A DNA stretch of 64,000 nucleotides from Sarcomyxa edulis (GCA_009761415.1 QUOL01000018.1:1-64000), one strand, 5' to 3'. Counted from the stretch's first letter, positions 35,615-48,333 are shown. Translations and numbers: made by a program. The notes: generated from the letters alone by a model not told the origin.

Positions 35615-36609
35615 TCAGAATATAGTCACGGGAAGCATCTTGTTGTAGATCGCACCCTTGCCGAAGGCTCGATATCTTCTGATCTTCAGGATGTCGTTCG
35701 AAGGTTTGCTATAACCTCGGTGATCACCTCGCAACCAGTCCTTGGCGGCATCGTGCCACATCCCTTCTGGACCTGAACCCGTACGGACGTATCCGATTCC
35801 CCCCACACAAGTAGAATACTGGATGCGTAGCTGGATGAGTACCTTGATTGTCAAAGATAAAGCCATGGACGCACTTTATCATACACCTCCCAACGGATGT
35901 TTCCCCAGCCATTCGCTCCTACTCCGTGGCATTTAATGACGCGGATGAGAGCTTGGAATAATTGATCCATGTATCTATCGCCCCAGGTATATATTGAGTG
36001 ACCCGATTTATCGTAGAACACGTTCATACGAGGATCCTTGGGCGAAGTCGGTGCACCGGCGAGGACCTTCCTCAACGCGTCTACCGGAGGAGAGGAACGT
36101 AAAGAGAAGTCTGGGCGCTGTGGGTAACTACCCAGTTCGTTTTCTAAGCGCGTGATGATCTTGTGGCATTCTGATAACGAGTAGGGATATGAGTCCTGTA
36201 GGTTTAGTTGTGGATGAGGCAAGGTGTAGCAAGTTTGGTCGACGTCGGCAACCGGGTTTTCTAGTGGTAGATATACTTCAGAGCATCGTGCGTATCTCTT
36301 CGGTTGATAGATCGGGGCTGGAATGCGTGATCTACGAGCGGTGCGCCTGGCGGCTTTGTTTGACAAAGGGTGTGATGGTTGGCGACCCACGCCCTGGGTA
36401 GACCTTAACTCGGTTGAAGGTCCGTTTGAGAGTGTTGATTTGTGTTTAGGATCCTTCGGCGCCAATGGGTCCAAGGAGCTGCATAATTCAAGTGCGTGCT
36501 TTTGCGTTTGGTCGATCCATCGTCCAAAATGATGGCTTTGTTGCTTGTACTTCTCGTAGGCTCTACGGAATGCGTCTGACCCAGGTACTACGTGGTCCGA
36601 TGTCGACAT
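35615..36609 (-). CDS. Conserved hypothetical protein, paralogue of the gene at 27323-28249
   Basis: Two exons (36609-35875 and 35818-35615; intron 35819-35874) give 312 residues. The family is not recognised. It shares with the paralogue ELGSYPQRPDFSLRSSPPVD, a LRKVLAGAP...SP block, WGDRYMDQLFQALIRVI, RWEVYDK just before the intron, then YSTCVGGIGYVRTG, WHDAAKDWLRG and YNKMLPV at the end. The intron sits at the same codon. The N-terminal part (residues 1-110) is poorly conserved, Lys/Ser-rich and probably disordered. The reading frame is open further upstream to an ATG at 36708, but the start at 36609 fits the paralogue better. Confidence 0.75.
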
Positions 36610-39110
36610 GATTCGAGGAAATAAGATCGAAGAAAACGAGGTGGTTGAAGGTTGGAGACAAGTGGCGGATGGAGCACGTGCCCGTAGACCATTACATTCA
36701 ACGTCCAAGCGTGTGCCGACATTCCGACTCCATTACGCCTGGAGTTCTTCGTGTACAATATATGGACGTCTGAAAGGATGATCATAATAACCAAGCCAAT
36801 GCCGAGCGCTGGAGTGCAATATCAGAGAATTCTGCTCAACACAACTTACCCGTCAATCTGCGACTTGAGCTAAACGAAAATTTGCTGTCTCTGGTTTGAC
36901 GACCCGTATCGTCGAATCTACAAAGATGTTCAAATTGAGCTAAGGAGTGGATCCTGATGGAGATACCTGAACTCGACCACCGAGAAGACACATTTTCGCC
37001 AATTTTTTCGTGAACTAGGAGACCTATTGACCCATTGTCAGAGATTCGTACGATGACGCTCATAAAGTCAATCTTACAATACTAATCATTCTACGAGGAT
37101 GTATATTTGAATTGACTATCGAACAAATTTCACTTGCAAGAACGAAGAATATTGCTTTGTCATGTCGAGTACCACATGCATGAGGTGTCGTATCCTCGGA
37201 TTGTCCTCAAAGGGACAGTCCACATTGTCGTCGACAATTGCGTGTCTTAGGAAGCGATTATTCGGCGTCCCACGGAGAATTGGCCATCTAAACAACAACA
37301 GAGCGCTAATGGAAAGCCGGATCATTCCATCCAGCAGCAAGCCGAAAGACTCCAGGTATTTGTACCAATTGTGGATATTGCTGAGCTGCCAAGAATCGCC
37401 GTAGCGTCACAAGCTTGTTGAGAGTGGAATGCAATCGGACAGAAGACTATCCAAATTGAACCGCACCGAGAGAATCTGCACATAAGAAAATATGAGAAAC
37501 GAGCTGCTGATGCAAGGACAAGGGTGAACTCGTGCTGAATTACATGCTCCCAAATCAGGTTTGTGTAGTCGCGTCACTGATTTCGAGTCGCAGATCTGGT
37601 CTCAAACGACCATCTTCGCAGGTGTGTGGCATGGTGCGATAGCAGATTTCCAGTTTTGCCTTCAGATATGGGGCGAGGTCAACGTAGGAGCGGTCCCTAG
37701 TTCCTAAGCGATACTGACGTCTACAGATATACGTCAATAATGCAGAATTGACACTCAAATGTCGAATAAGACTTACTTCCAATCAAGACAATGTCCCCGC
37801 TCTTGACGCTTCCCCAAGTATCGGCGACATCTCGCTACACGGTGAATTTACAAAGGTTTTCGTCTTCATCGCCAGGGATCATTTTCATCCTTGCTAGCCT
37901 GAGCAACTGTACTTTTTTTATACAGATCGTATCGAGACTTTCTACTGGCAGCACGGCTAGCAATAAAGTCGTCTTCTTGGATTGTTTCGGCACTGCAGTG
38001 ATAAAGACGACAACGACGTGAGAGTATGTGAACTGAAAGGGAATGCTGGGAATCGACGGATGGTAGAAGCGTCTGAATAGTTGTACGAGTCTTTTCGATG
38101 TCGAAGGTCTGGGATAGAGACTGGTAAGATTCGAGACAAGAAGACAAAAAAGACGCGTCTACATTACGATTTTCACTGCCAACATCCCCGTCTGTGATCC
38201 TGGTGTGTTCTGAACAATTAACGGTCCATATAGGAAAGGAAGAAAAAAGTACAAAAACCGCACCTGCAGGCTGGAAGTCTGGAATTCACTGGCCTCGAGC
38301 TCGAGCTCGTCGGCACTATGGTCATCAAAGATATTGTTCTGGTACAAAAGCGAGACACGTCTACTGGCAGTCCCTGAAGTTGCTGGTGGAGATATCCCGG
38401 AAGTTTTTGCCTTGCTCGTTGCTCAAGATTATCTCAGTGTCCTACTTCGGTCCGCCGGTCTCCCAGTGATCTCTTCTACCCGAATCGGTCGACGTCTGTC
38501 TTTGCAGATCCTCCTTGAATGGTGCAGAAAACTCATAACATGCAGTGGAAGATTGAGGCAAGGTAAATAGAAGGCCACGCCGCCACGCGGAGTCGGGCAG
38601 ATCGGAGTTAAAAATACTCTTTTCTTCAAATGGGTACTTATGTCCCAAACGTCCATTCCGATTGTTCTCCTACTACGCATGCCACTTGCAGGAACTGACC
38701 TAGGCCAATGTGCGTGTCTCTAAAACCAGAATTTACACCGAATTTCCTTGACAGTGATCGCATGTTGTCTACGTGGCTCGCTCACAGGTCAAATAACACA
38801 TATCGAGGTCTCTGCCATATGATGTGTCGAGAGCACCATTGTTCTAGATACGAAGCCGTATCTTGGCTGCGTCCTTGAGCATCTACTGTAGATGCCGAAA
38901 CCATACGCAAACATTAGTCGGAGGCGCCACGGTGGTATTCTCCCTGTCTGCGCAGTATATGCTCCAAAATTCTACGTGTTTGATTAAAGCCACAACTATG
39001 CCTGGGAGGATACGCAAGCACTGTAGGCATGACTGGACTTGGTGCGCAGTCTCTTGTAGGCGACACTGGAGTATATGAAGGAGCAGCTGAAAACTCGAGA
39101 TACAACAAAT
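36610..39110. other. No gene recognised
   Basis: Many short frames lie on both strands with no consistent exon chain or family pattern. The stretch is intergenic or holds unrecognised remnants. Confidence 0.45.
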
Positions 39111-39979
39111 ATGGCTCAAAAGGTACTCGTGATCGGAGGATCCAGAAACATAGACTACCTTTCTGCTCTGGGGTTTCTAGGTGAGATTTTAATTTTATTC
39201 GTTCATCTTGCCAGTCAAAAATTGACCTACTTATATCTAGAATCCGGGGCAACCGTGACGTTCCTCCTGCGCTCACCCGCGATATTCGATGCGGACGATG
39301 TCATCCAGGGCTACGTCAGTCTCGGAAAAGCTAGCCTTCTCATGGGCGATGCTCTCATCCTACAAGACGTCGAATGCGCTTGGAAGGAACCCGCCAGAGG
39401 AGAAGGTCAACCTCTGGTCGATGTTTTGGTGTTCACCGTCGGTGAATTTTTTTTCTGGTATATATGTAGCCGCGCACACCTTTTTACGTCGCGTTTGCTT
39501 TCACATAGGCGGAATACCAAAAATATCCCTTACGAAAGGTTTCGTATTAGATCCCCCCAATCTCGTCACCCAATCCCTTCTCAACGTCGTTTGCACGATG
39601 CCTCACCCGGCGAATCTTCCTCAGACCAAGATAATCGCTATAACATCCATGGGCATTAGTCATTCCTCGCATGCAAGCCTCCCGTTCACTTGCTCTCAGT
39701 GTTCCACATGCAAACAAACGCGGTGCAGAACGCGTCCTTGCCCACTGTGCAGGGTGGAAATGAAACCCAGCAGATGACGGAGAGCCTAACGATGAAATAA
39801 TGGGTGATTGGACCCACCGTGAAGGATTGCCCGGCTTTGGGACGCTGAAGAACATTCTGGTGGTGAAGCCCGCCCTGTTCACTGACGGGGAGCGTAAAAC
39901 GGGGAAGACAGGCAGCGATGTCGGATATAATGTGACCGAGCAGGAATCGGGCGGATGGACAATCTCGAGGAAGGACGTC
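39111..39979 (+). pseudogene. NAD(P)-binding (NmrA-like) gene, 5' part, broken by a transposon
   Basis: The start MAQKVLVIGGSRNI is the same as in the intact paralogue at 62939-63886, and so are the intron positions (39181-39240, and one after FTVG near 39440-39509). Conserved blocks: SGATVTFLLRSPAIFDAD, GDALI, KGFV..PPNLVTQSLLN, TKIIAITSMGISHSSHASLP, GDWTHREGLP, ILVVKPAL, and GGWTISRKDV, where it stops. Two further lesions are visible: a frame change after SHASLPF (an indel in the region matching LLKPLYSHFLELPHED) and a TGA where the paralogue continues from CAGW into EWN (near 39768). The transposon interrupts the codons after KDV at 39979/39980. Confidence 0.85.
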
Positions 39980-39993
39980 CATCAGCAAACCGG
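39980..39993 (+). repeat. Left terminal inverted repeat of the Plavaka-type element
   Basis: CATCAGCAAACCGG, perfectly complementary in reverse to 48334-48347. Beyond these 14 bp the two ends differ. Confidence 0.85.
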
Positions 39994-40557
39994 CCACCGG
40001 CTTTGAGGTGCTGCAGAGTAATGCATAGTGAGTTATAGATCCAAAGATCCCATAGAATGGGTCCTTGGGTTTATAGACCTTCAGAGTTGTGAATGCCATC
40101 TATGTAGTTCTACGAGATTTCCCCATAGTTCAGGCGGGTCTCTACGAACTTCCCCCTAGTTTAGACTTGTCTCTACAGACATCTTCATAGGTATATGTCT
40201 TTGCTATGGATGTTTTTGTAGCCGTAGTCCTCTACTATGGATGCCTACATAGCTGTGTGTCTTCTCTACATAATTCTCTCAATTTCTTCGAAGCTTCTTC
40301 TGTAGTACCTTAGTTGTAGCGCACAAATGACTACCCGTAGCTCGAGATTCATTTGACCAGCAGAATTTAATTCGAAAATGAGTACTATTATTGCTTCGTG
40401 TTATGGTATCATCCAACTAGAGCCCCAAAAAGTATATGTGCAGTGTAACAGTATGTGAGTTAGTCGAGGACTACACCAAGATTGTAATCCTCAGGCTCTC
40501 CTTGATGCTCAAACCCCGAGCGAGAACTGTGGAGAAGAGCGAATCCCGTTGTCACGT

Positions 40558-43500
40558 CATTGCCGTTTTTCAACAAAAGAAGACGACATATATGCGTACC
40601 TTCCGTTGGATGCCCATTGCTGTCGCGATGCGAGGAGCTTCGCTCCGTGGTAATCGTCTCTCTCCGTTCTCCTGATGAGTGACATGATGGCCTTCCAAAT
40701 CCCTTCGTATTTCAATCGGTTGAATCGTTCCGTGATGTGTATACCTGTACTCCACTCCTGTAGGCAGTGATTTAGCTAAAGACATGCGCCGGATAATGAT
40801 AAGTAAGCAACTGGGACGCAACGGCTAGAATGTCAGACTTACGCAGGTAGCGGCTAAGCAGAGTGCACCACACGGAAGAACCTTGAACTCGTTCGGGAAC
40901 AAGACGGCGAGACCTTCCTGGTGGCCATAATAAAACTCCGTGCAAAGATCGCGTAAAGCGGGATGTGCGAAGTTATTTGTTCGGTCCTGAGAGCGGCCGA
41001 TAATGTAGTAATTGTCAGCGCGGATTAATCGATAAGAACCAGAAGCTTACCTGTTCATCTTTGCCATTCTGAAGGAAAGCCCCCTTATCGAGGAGCTTCT
41101 TGACTTTCTTCACCGTATAATTCAACTTTTGTGCTGCGGTAAGGCCTTGTTTTTGCGTAAAGAGCTTATAGTGTGCTGTCACCATGATACGGGCTTTTTC
41201 TTTAAGTCGAGAGCGGAATGCCGATCCTTCTTCGTACACCTGTGTCATAGCAGCAAAGAACGGAAAGGTTCGTCGAGAGACTAAGCTGCTGAGAGATTAA
41301 TTTGGCGCACCAATGTTTTCATGTCATGTTGATGATCTTCATAGTATTCTGTATAGAAAAGGCGATGAGCTGGCTACGGCAGTGAGATTTGGGGCTGGTG
41401 GAAGACACTTACTTGGCTCAACCATCCCGCCACCATCCTCGTGCGCTGCCATAGCCTCGGTCAGACAATCAGAAGCGCGACTGATGTCCTTCTTGGGATG
41501 GGGGAAGCCGATCTCCGTAGCGACAACCAACCGATATCTTCTTTTTGCTGATTCCAAAACATCGGTCCATTGACTTGGATAGAACTGGAGTTGGGTCGGT
41601 GTCCCCACTGCCGGACGAGAAGTCTTCGAGTGTCGTTTGGCCCTCTTCCTGACAGGATATGGCTCGGAGTCTGACTCCCGGCCAGACTCGGAGTCGTCTT
41701 TCGAACCGTCGAGTTCATCAGCCCCGTGAGTTCCATCAGCGCCGTGAGTTCCATCAGCGCCGTGAGTTCCATCAGCGCGGTTAGAGCCATCTCCAGTGGT
41801 CTGTAAATCAGCAGATGCCTTGAGATGACCAACACCTGGAGGACGGGGTCCTCGATTGCGTTTGCGATGTTCCTGTAGAACATCGTTGCCGCTGTCGCTC
41901 TCACGGCTCTCCAACTCATCTTGGTTCTCGTTGTGGCCCTCGCTCTCACGGTCTACTGTAACTGACCCGGTCTGATTCTCACCATTGTCTTCGCTCTCAT
42001 GATGTCTCGGCCCGGTCTGGTTCTCACCGTATCCAGGTTCGTGCCATTTGAGCTGTAGATTGAGAGTGAGATCAGCCGTAAGTTCAACGCAGCTAGTGGT
42101 CACTAACCGCCGCTGGAGCATCACCATCACCATCAACACTCGTCTGAGCATTCGAGTCTAACAGGGACCACCTATAAGAAATACGACATAAAAGAACAAT
42201 CAAATGCACGTACCACTGCGTTTGCGCTTACTTCCAAAGCCGTTGCTTGGGCGCGAATTTCTGAGGAACTCCATCGCGTTCCGCTCATCTTCGTCATCAG
42301 AATGCTCATCTAAAGATGAATTGAAGTTAGTCAATCGAAATCCCGAATAGCTGCTACAACGCACCTATAATCATACCGTCCAGCTCAGCCTCGGAAGCTC
42401 TGTTTGGACCGTACTTGTACTCTCCAAACTCTTCAGGATCATTGTAGAAATCCCGTCCTTCGAATTCGGCAGAGCCCTCATAGTGGAATTTGCTAGGAGG
42501 TTCGTCGTTGTAGTCATCGATATCGGTTAACTGGAGCTGGGTCTTGTCAGGCTTATGATCGTAGTCGATGGCATGACTCGGGGTCTGAGATTGTCGAGGA
42601 ATAGATGGGGATAATTGTGGAACAGGTTGAGAAGCAGATTGTCGAGGAACGGATGATCGTGGGACAGGTTGTTGAGCAATGGACTGTTGCGAAGCAGGTT
42701 GTCGAAAGATAGATTGTCGGGGAGCCGCTTCTTGGGGAATTGCTCCCTCAGAAACAAGTTGTCGAGGAGCCGCTGCAGTAGACGTGATGGCCTTGAACAG
42801 CTGCGGAGTTATTTTGGCTGATGGCTTGACAGTTAGAAGATTGGGGTCTATGATTGGAGATTGACGGTGGTCAAGGTTTCCACGACCGAACTCGGGGCTT
42901 GTTTCCTCGTTTGATGCCTGTGAATGAGATTGTTTGCTTGTAGCCGGCCGTGAGAGTTGAGAGTACCGTTTGCCAGTCTTGAGATCTAGATAAGGTTGCA
43001 CGTCTGCAGAATGAGAGTTCGCCGGTTCAGATCTGGAACCAGAGGCAGTACGAATATCGCCTGGATTGAGGCCGAACCTACTACCATCTCTAGCGCGCTG
43101 TAGCCTAGGACTTCGCGGTCCATTTAGACTTGGCTCGGTTCCAGGTGGTATCATATACGTCACGGGAGCACGAGCATCCTGTGTAGCAGGAGGCAACTCC
43201 AATTTCTCGGCAGCTATCTCCTGTACCCTCGCCCCTTTGAGTGAGTAGAAATAGTGATAGAATAGGTCCGACGTACAGCCTTAGTCCTACGGGTTCTTTT
43301 AGCCGGGGGGGGAGGAGCCATAGGATTGACAGGAGCAGTAGCGGGAATGCCTTCGACATGAGTCTTCCTGGGGCGTGGGACGTGAGTGATTTTTTCGCTG
43401 AGACTTGCCATGCGTTCAAGCCGTCCTCTGGTCCCGCGGGTGGAACGTTGAGGGCGCTGACTTGCATTCGAAGGTCCTTCTATGGTGTTTGCATGAGATC

Positions 43501-43600
43501 ACTTTTTAGATCTGAAAGGAGTTGTATATATCGTACCTTCGTTGCCCTCGTCAACCACAGGGTCCTTTGGAGCTGATTTACTAGACTTTTGTCGAGCCAT
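40558..43600 (-). CDS. DUF6532-containing protein carried by the transposon
   Basis: The minus-strand multi-exon gene starts MARQKSSKSAPKDPVVDEGNE at 43600 and stops at 40558. The N-terminal half is low complexity: an AT-hook-like KRTRRTK segment, Pro/Gln/Ser repeats (RQS, QPVPQ) at 42580-42780, and an ADGTHG repeat. The C-terminal half holds the DUF6532 pattern: a helical RSRLKEKARIMVTAHYKLF block, FAHPALRDLCTEFYYGHQEG followed by LAVLFPNEFKVLPCGALCLAATC, then LQEWSTGIHITERFNRLKYE. The function is unknown. Similar proteins are abundant in Agaricomycetes. Being enclosed by the terminal repeats, it travels with the element, and a DNA-binding or accessory role is only a guess. Exon limits in the middle (41250-42350) are approximate. 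Confidence 0.7.
41726..41779 (-). repeat. 18-bp coding minisatellite, three copies
   Basis: Three exact or near-exact copies of an 18-bp unit encode ADGTHG repeats within the DUF6532 gene. Copy number is likely variable between alleles. Confidence 0.8.
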
Positions 43601-43947
43601 CGTCTGGGTGCATCGAGTAGGTAGACGTAGTTTGAGGATGGGATTTGAAGCGCCCAATGGCCGCCAGCACATCCGAGTCTGACGTAAATCTCCGACTTGG
43701 AAATCTATGCAATTTCGGAGCTGTATACAATTTTGAGGCTAATAACAAGTCATTGCAGACATATATCCTGAAGTGAGTACTAGATATTCGAGGGATACAA
43801 CTGCACAGAGTTACAATAACATCCACCCAAGATCATTCCATCAATCCAACTTTACCCCAAGTACTCTCCCACCGATTTTAACATAGTAATCATCTTTTGA
43901 AGGCTTGAGAAAGCAGTATCAGATAGATAATATAAGTATGCACATAC

Positions 43948-44380
43948 CTTTATACTGCTGAACATGAGTGCGTACATCTTGACGGGTCCGCTTTAAAATA
44001 GAGAAGTGCCCACTCTTTCGCACCGAATGTCGAACCCTTCCAACGTAGAGATTGGCCTCGTCAAGACATCGTTTGGCCTCATCTAGTCTTTGTTGTGCAC
44101 GTTGGTGTCTGATGCGACAGAGCTTGGCCTGGAGTGCGGTCTCCTTGAGCTGACATTCTGCGAGTAGTTGTTGAACGTGGCAAGTATCTCGTCTTGCATC
44201 TGCAACGTCGAGGATGCATTTCGCTTCTGAGACAGATCTGATGGGAGTATGCTGATAGTGTAGGATCTATGAGATATGAATCAGCGGAGAACCCATATAG
44301 AAACTTACCTTGCTTTCGTCTCCCAAAAATGCGGTATCCGAGCTGACTGGTGGTCCGAGTCCTGAGAGTTCGGCAGACAT
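43948..44380 (-). CDS. Small helical protein carried by the transposon
   Basis: Exon 1 (44380-44309) encodes MSAELSGLGPPVSSDTAFLG, and exon 2 (44276-43948) encodes ILHYQHTPIRSVSEAKCILD followed by a long helix-prone stretch rich in Arg, Gln, Leu and Glu with RRDTCHVQQLLAECQLKE, QRAQQRLDEAKRCLDEANLY and GRVRHSVRKSG. A last small exon probably follows, as a GT donor ends exon 2 at 43947, but its end is unclear. I know no function. Heptad-like Leu spacing suggests a coiled coil. It is divergent from the transposase (start codons 236 bp apart) and lies between the transposase and the DUF6532 gene. Confidence 0.65.
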
Positions 44381-44615
44381 CCTGGAAGAATCAGAAGTAT
44401 TGGGGCCTCGTGAGCTTCAAAAGCAACAGACAAGATGATGAACGTACGGTATATTGTTTGGTACAATCCTACGTTGGAGGTCAGATGAAGACGATAAGAC
44501 GAAAGTTACGCCGAAGTCTGTTTGTAACTCCGCAATAACTCCGCCACCTCGCGTTGCCATTGTCTTCCTCGACGTCGAGGCATTCGGAATCGTTGCTCGC
44601 TATTGGCAGATCACC

Positions 44616-47600
44616 ATGGCTCGTTGCCCACAATGCAACAAAAACTTCAAAAATCAGGCATCCGTTCTCAATCATATGAACCAGCCGCTCGGATCCTGTC
44701 ATTCGTATCCCAAAGGACTTGTCAGAATATCCGACATGCTCCGCCAGCAGCAAAGCACCTCACAGCGACAGAGAGGAGAAAATCAGCAACCATCAGTGTC
44801 TGTTCCAGCACAAGGCTCCCTTCCCCATGCTGAAGATCAACCCATGTACACGCACGTTGATAACGAGACCGATCCCATGGATGTTGATGAATCGGACGTC
44901 GATCTTATGGATATCGATAAATCGGATACCGACGAAACTGATTCCAATTCTCACTCCGAGGCTACAGATCCACCATATTAGTTGAAGAGTATCCCGGTGC
45001 CTCAAAAATCTATGGCTCCGGTTCGACATTCATGGAATCATTTGAGGCTGATCCCTATGCCAGCGAGCGTAACGAGGTTCCTTATTATCCGTTTTCCTCC
45101 AAGGAAGAGTGGGAGGTTGCCTCGTTTCTTCTTCGATCGAACTTGAGTATGTCTGCTATCGATGAATTCTTATCGCTGCATCTTGTGGTGAGTCATAATA
45201 TCTTTTTTTTCTCTCGTCTTTTGAAGCTGAGGTTTTCTACAGGTCAATAAACTTCATCTATCGTTTCGAACTGCCAAAGACTTGCGAGCGCGTATGGAAA
45301 TTCTCCCCAAGGGCCCCGAGTGGAAGTGCAAACGAATCACTACGGTCTATCCCACAAAACATGTCATCCGTCTCTTTTACCGCGATCCGCTAGCTTGCAT
45401 CCAGTCACTTCTCGAAAGTCCGCTTATCAAAGACCACATCCATTTTTCACCTCTCCGTATTTTCAAGACCGCTGAAAAGCTCGTGCGCGTGTACAATGAG
45501 TGGTTGACGGGCGATGTTGCTTGGCGGATGCAGGTAAGCCTCTCGTATTGTATTTAAGTAAATTGCATATTCTGAGTTGCTTCTAGAGCAAACTACCACC
45601 CGGTGCTACCTTGCTTGGAACGATTCTCTCCTCCGATAAAACTAACATCTCGGCAATGACCGGAAATCGGATCGCTCACCCCCTTCTCATCAGCCTTGCA
45701 AACCTCGACATGGACTTTCTTATGAAAGCCGCCCACCAGGCCTTTCTCCTTCTCGCGCTTGTTCCAATACCCATCTTTCTTCACCGTAAAAAAGACGTTT
45801 GCGGTGTCTTGGAATCTCGGCTCTTTCATCAATGCCTCGACTTCATCGTTCACCCTCTAAAAACTGCAGCGCGTATCGGCATTATGATGTCCGATCCCTT
45901 AGGATCGAGCCGATACTGTTTCACCCCATTCGCAGCTGCTATCATTGACACACCTGAGTCTGCGCTATACGCCGGTGTGGCTGGAAAGACGTCGTCAGTT
46001 ACCACGGCAAGCTATAAGGAGTTTGGTGACAGATTTCAGCATCCCCCTCGAACCTCTGCGTACACGCTAAGAAAGCTCAGAAAGCTTCGTCGAAAGGTCC
46101 ATCCGTGGGATATTGAGAAATATATCCGTGAGGCGAAGAAGCTTCGTTTGAACGGTGTGCACTTACCGTTCTGGAGAGACTGGTCGGGATCAGAGCCACC
46201 TCTAGTATATACACCCGAACCACTCCACCACTGGCATAAGTTCTTCTGGGACCACGAAGCGAAGTGGTGTATCCGTCTACTCGGTGCTGCCGAGATCGAC
46301 TTCCGTTTTTCCATCCTTCACCCTCATACAGGCTTCCGTCACTTCAAAGAAGGGATATCGAAGCTGAAGCAGGTCACAGGGCGCGAACATCGCGATATTC
46401 AACGCTATATCATCTCAGTTATCGCCGGGGCCGCTCCCAAAGACTTTGTTATCGCCGTTCGTGCACTTACAGAGTTTCGGTACCGCGGACAAGCTCCGGA
46501 GCATGATGACACCGCGCTAGATCGTATATCGAGTGCTTTGAATGAGTTCCATGACCACAAAGCGGCCATTCTTGCTGCGGGGGTCCGTGTCGGTAAAGCG
46601 AATCGCCCAATCAACAACTGGGAAATCCCGAAGCTTGAATTTATGCAGAGCGTCGTGGCCAACATTCGAGCAAACGGAACTCCCATCAAGTTTTCCGCAG
46701 ATCGCACGGAGAATGCTCACATCACAGAGATCAAAGATCCTGCTCGCGCCGGAAACAACCAGAACTACGACGATCAAATATGCCGATTCCTTGACCGTCG
46801 CGAAAAATGCCGCCGCTTTGATCTCGCTACAGCAATCCGTGACGCTGGCATCAATTTTGGGGAACCACCAGCAGATGCTAAGTTTGATGATGCTGCCAGT
46901 GTCGATGGCTCTGACATCGATGACTCCGAATCTCAACTGGACAACGACGATTCGAGCAACACCCACATAACCACCACATCGGCCCTTCTCGAACTCATAA
47001 GTCCTGTTTCTACCTCTACGCTTGGAAAAGCAAAGCGGGTGACCGTGAATTATTTCGACTCAGCATCACGACTTCATCGCGGCGAGTATCCCCGTGCCCC
47101 TTTACCCTTCCGAACGTTCACCGACTCTACCGCCAACACGGCTTTTCGGGTGAACTCACACTCAAGCCTCAAATTAACCTCCGTCGACGATGTTGCAGCG
47201 TTATACGACATCGCGGATCTACGTTCTGCGCTTGCCGACTTTTTACACCGTGTTAAATCAGGGATAAAGGACCATACCATTGCGGGGCGCAGAACGGCTC
47301 CACCAGATGCACCTTTGCCTTTCGATACCTTGCAGGTTTGGTCTAACTTCCGGATCCAATCAAGGACATATCATCAACCGCACACTATACTCCCGCCGCA
47401 GACTATCAATGCATTTGCACCGTCTGACAAAACACCGTGGAAGTTCGGCCGCTATGATCCAGTCATCCTCAACACCGATTCTGCTTCACGTTGGCCAACC
47501 TCCGGCCTTACAGGTTAGTTCTTTTTCCGCCGTTAATCCAATTTGAAACTGATTCCTCATTGACATTCAGGTCACCTCGTTGCTCAGATCTGCCTCGTTA

Positions 47601-47956
47601 TGCGCGCTGTACCCCGACACGGCTACAATCCATCTCCAGGCACAGATCAATTTCTATGTTATGCCCGTCGTTTCGAGATCGTCCCTCAGCTCAATCCGCG
47701 TCTGTCCAACGAAAGAGGTTCGTACCCAGATCCCACCACTGCATTCTACATCGTCAAACGTAGCCGACGCGCGGATGGAACTGCGATGGGTGACGTTGTT
47801 CCCCTACATCAAGTCCGAGCTCTTGTGGAGTTGACACCGTGTCTAGGGCAGAAGGCGAATCCCCAGTTGACGAAAGAAACCAGTTTGCATCATTCTCAGC
47901 AGTTCTATCTCGATAAATTCTTCGATAAAGAATTGTTTTACGCTCTCGATGTATGA
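44616..47956 (+). pseudogene. Plavaka-type (KDZ) transposase with one frame break
   Basis: Four exons (44616-45187, 45243-45533, 45587-47513, 47571-47956) encode about 1058 residues. The N terminus is a C2H2-like finger, ARCPQCNKNFKNQASVLNHM. An acidic linker follows, then the core: YGSGSTFMESF, YYPFSSKEEWEVASFLL, WKCKRITTVYPTK, LFYRDPLACIQSLL, FKTAEKLVRVYNEWLTG, and the catalytic-region signature LLGTILSSDKTNISAMTGNR followed by HPLLISLANLDM. The C terminus has the DUF6830-like part up to QFYLDKFFDKELFYALDV. The frame shifts between ATDPPY and VEEYPGASK near 44979, where a TAG appears. One missing base would explain it. Either the copy is recently inactivated or the sequence has a base error. 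Confidence 0.8.
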
Positions 47957-48137
47957 TTTTATCTCAGACTTTACTAGTAGGCCGAATAGGATGTGCTTCA
48001 AATGTGATCAAATTTAACAGGGCGACTTGACTACTATCTGACTAACTACTATGAGTAGCACTGTGAATAAGCCAAGTTATACACCGAGTCTCCAAAGCTC
48101 TTTGTAGATACGTCGTGTATCTATGGTGTTCTTTGTA

Positions 48138-48199
48138 GAGTCCGGCCAAGTCTATGGAGGGCTTTGAAGAGTCCGGCCAAGTCTATGGAGGGCTTTGAA
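48138..48199 (+). repeat. 31-bp direct repeat, two copies, near the right transposon end
   Basis: Two exact 31-bp copies contain GAGTCCGGCCAAGTCTATGG. A partial third match lies just upstream (TCTATGGTG). Related CCATAG words lie near the left end in the opposite sense. Such subterminal repeats often serve as transposase contacts; that role is inferred. Confidence 0.6.
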
Positions 48200-48333
48200 G
48201 ACGCCGTACTTCTTTACAGAACTCCGACTAGCTAGGGATTTACACAGTTTGCTATGCTTTCTATGTGATCTCTATGATATCTATAAGTGCCTATGTTTCG
48301 AGGTATGTGCTATATATTTCTATGGGAAGAAAT

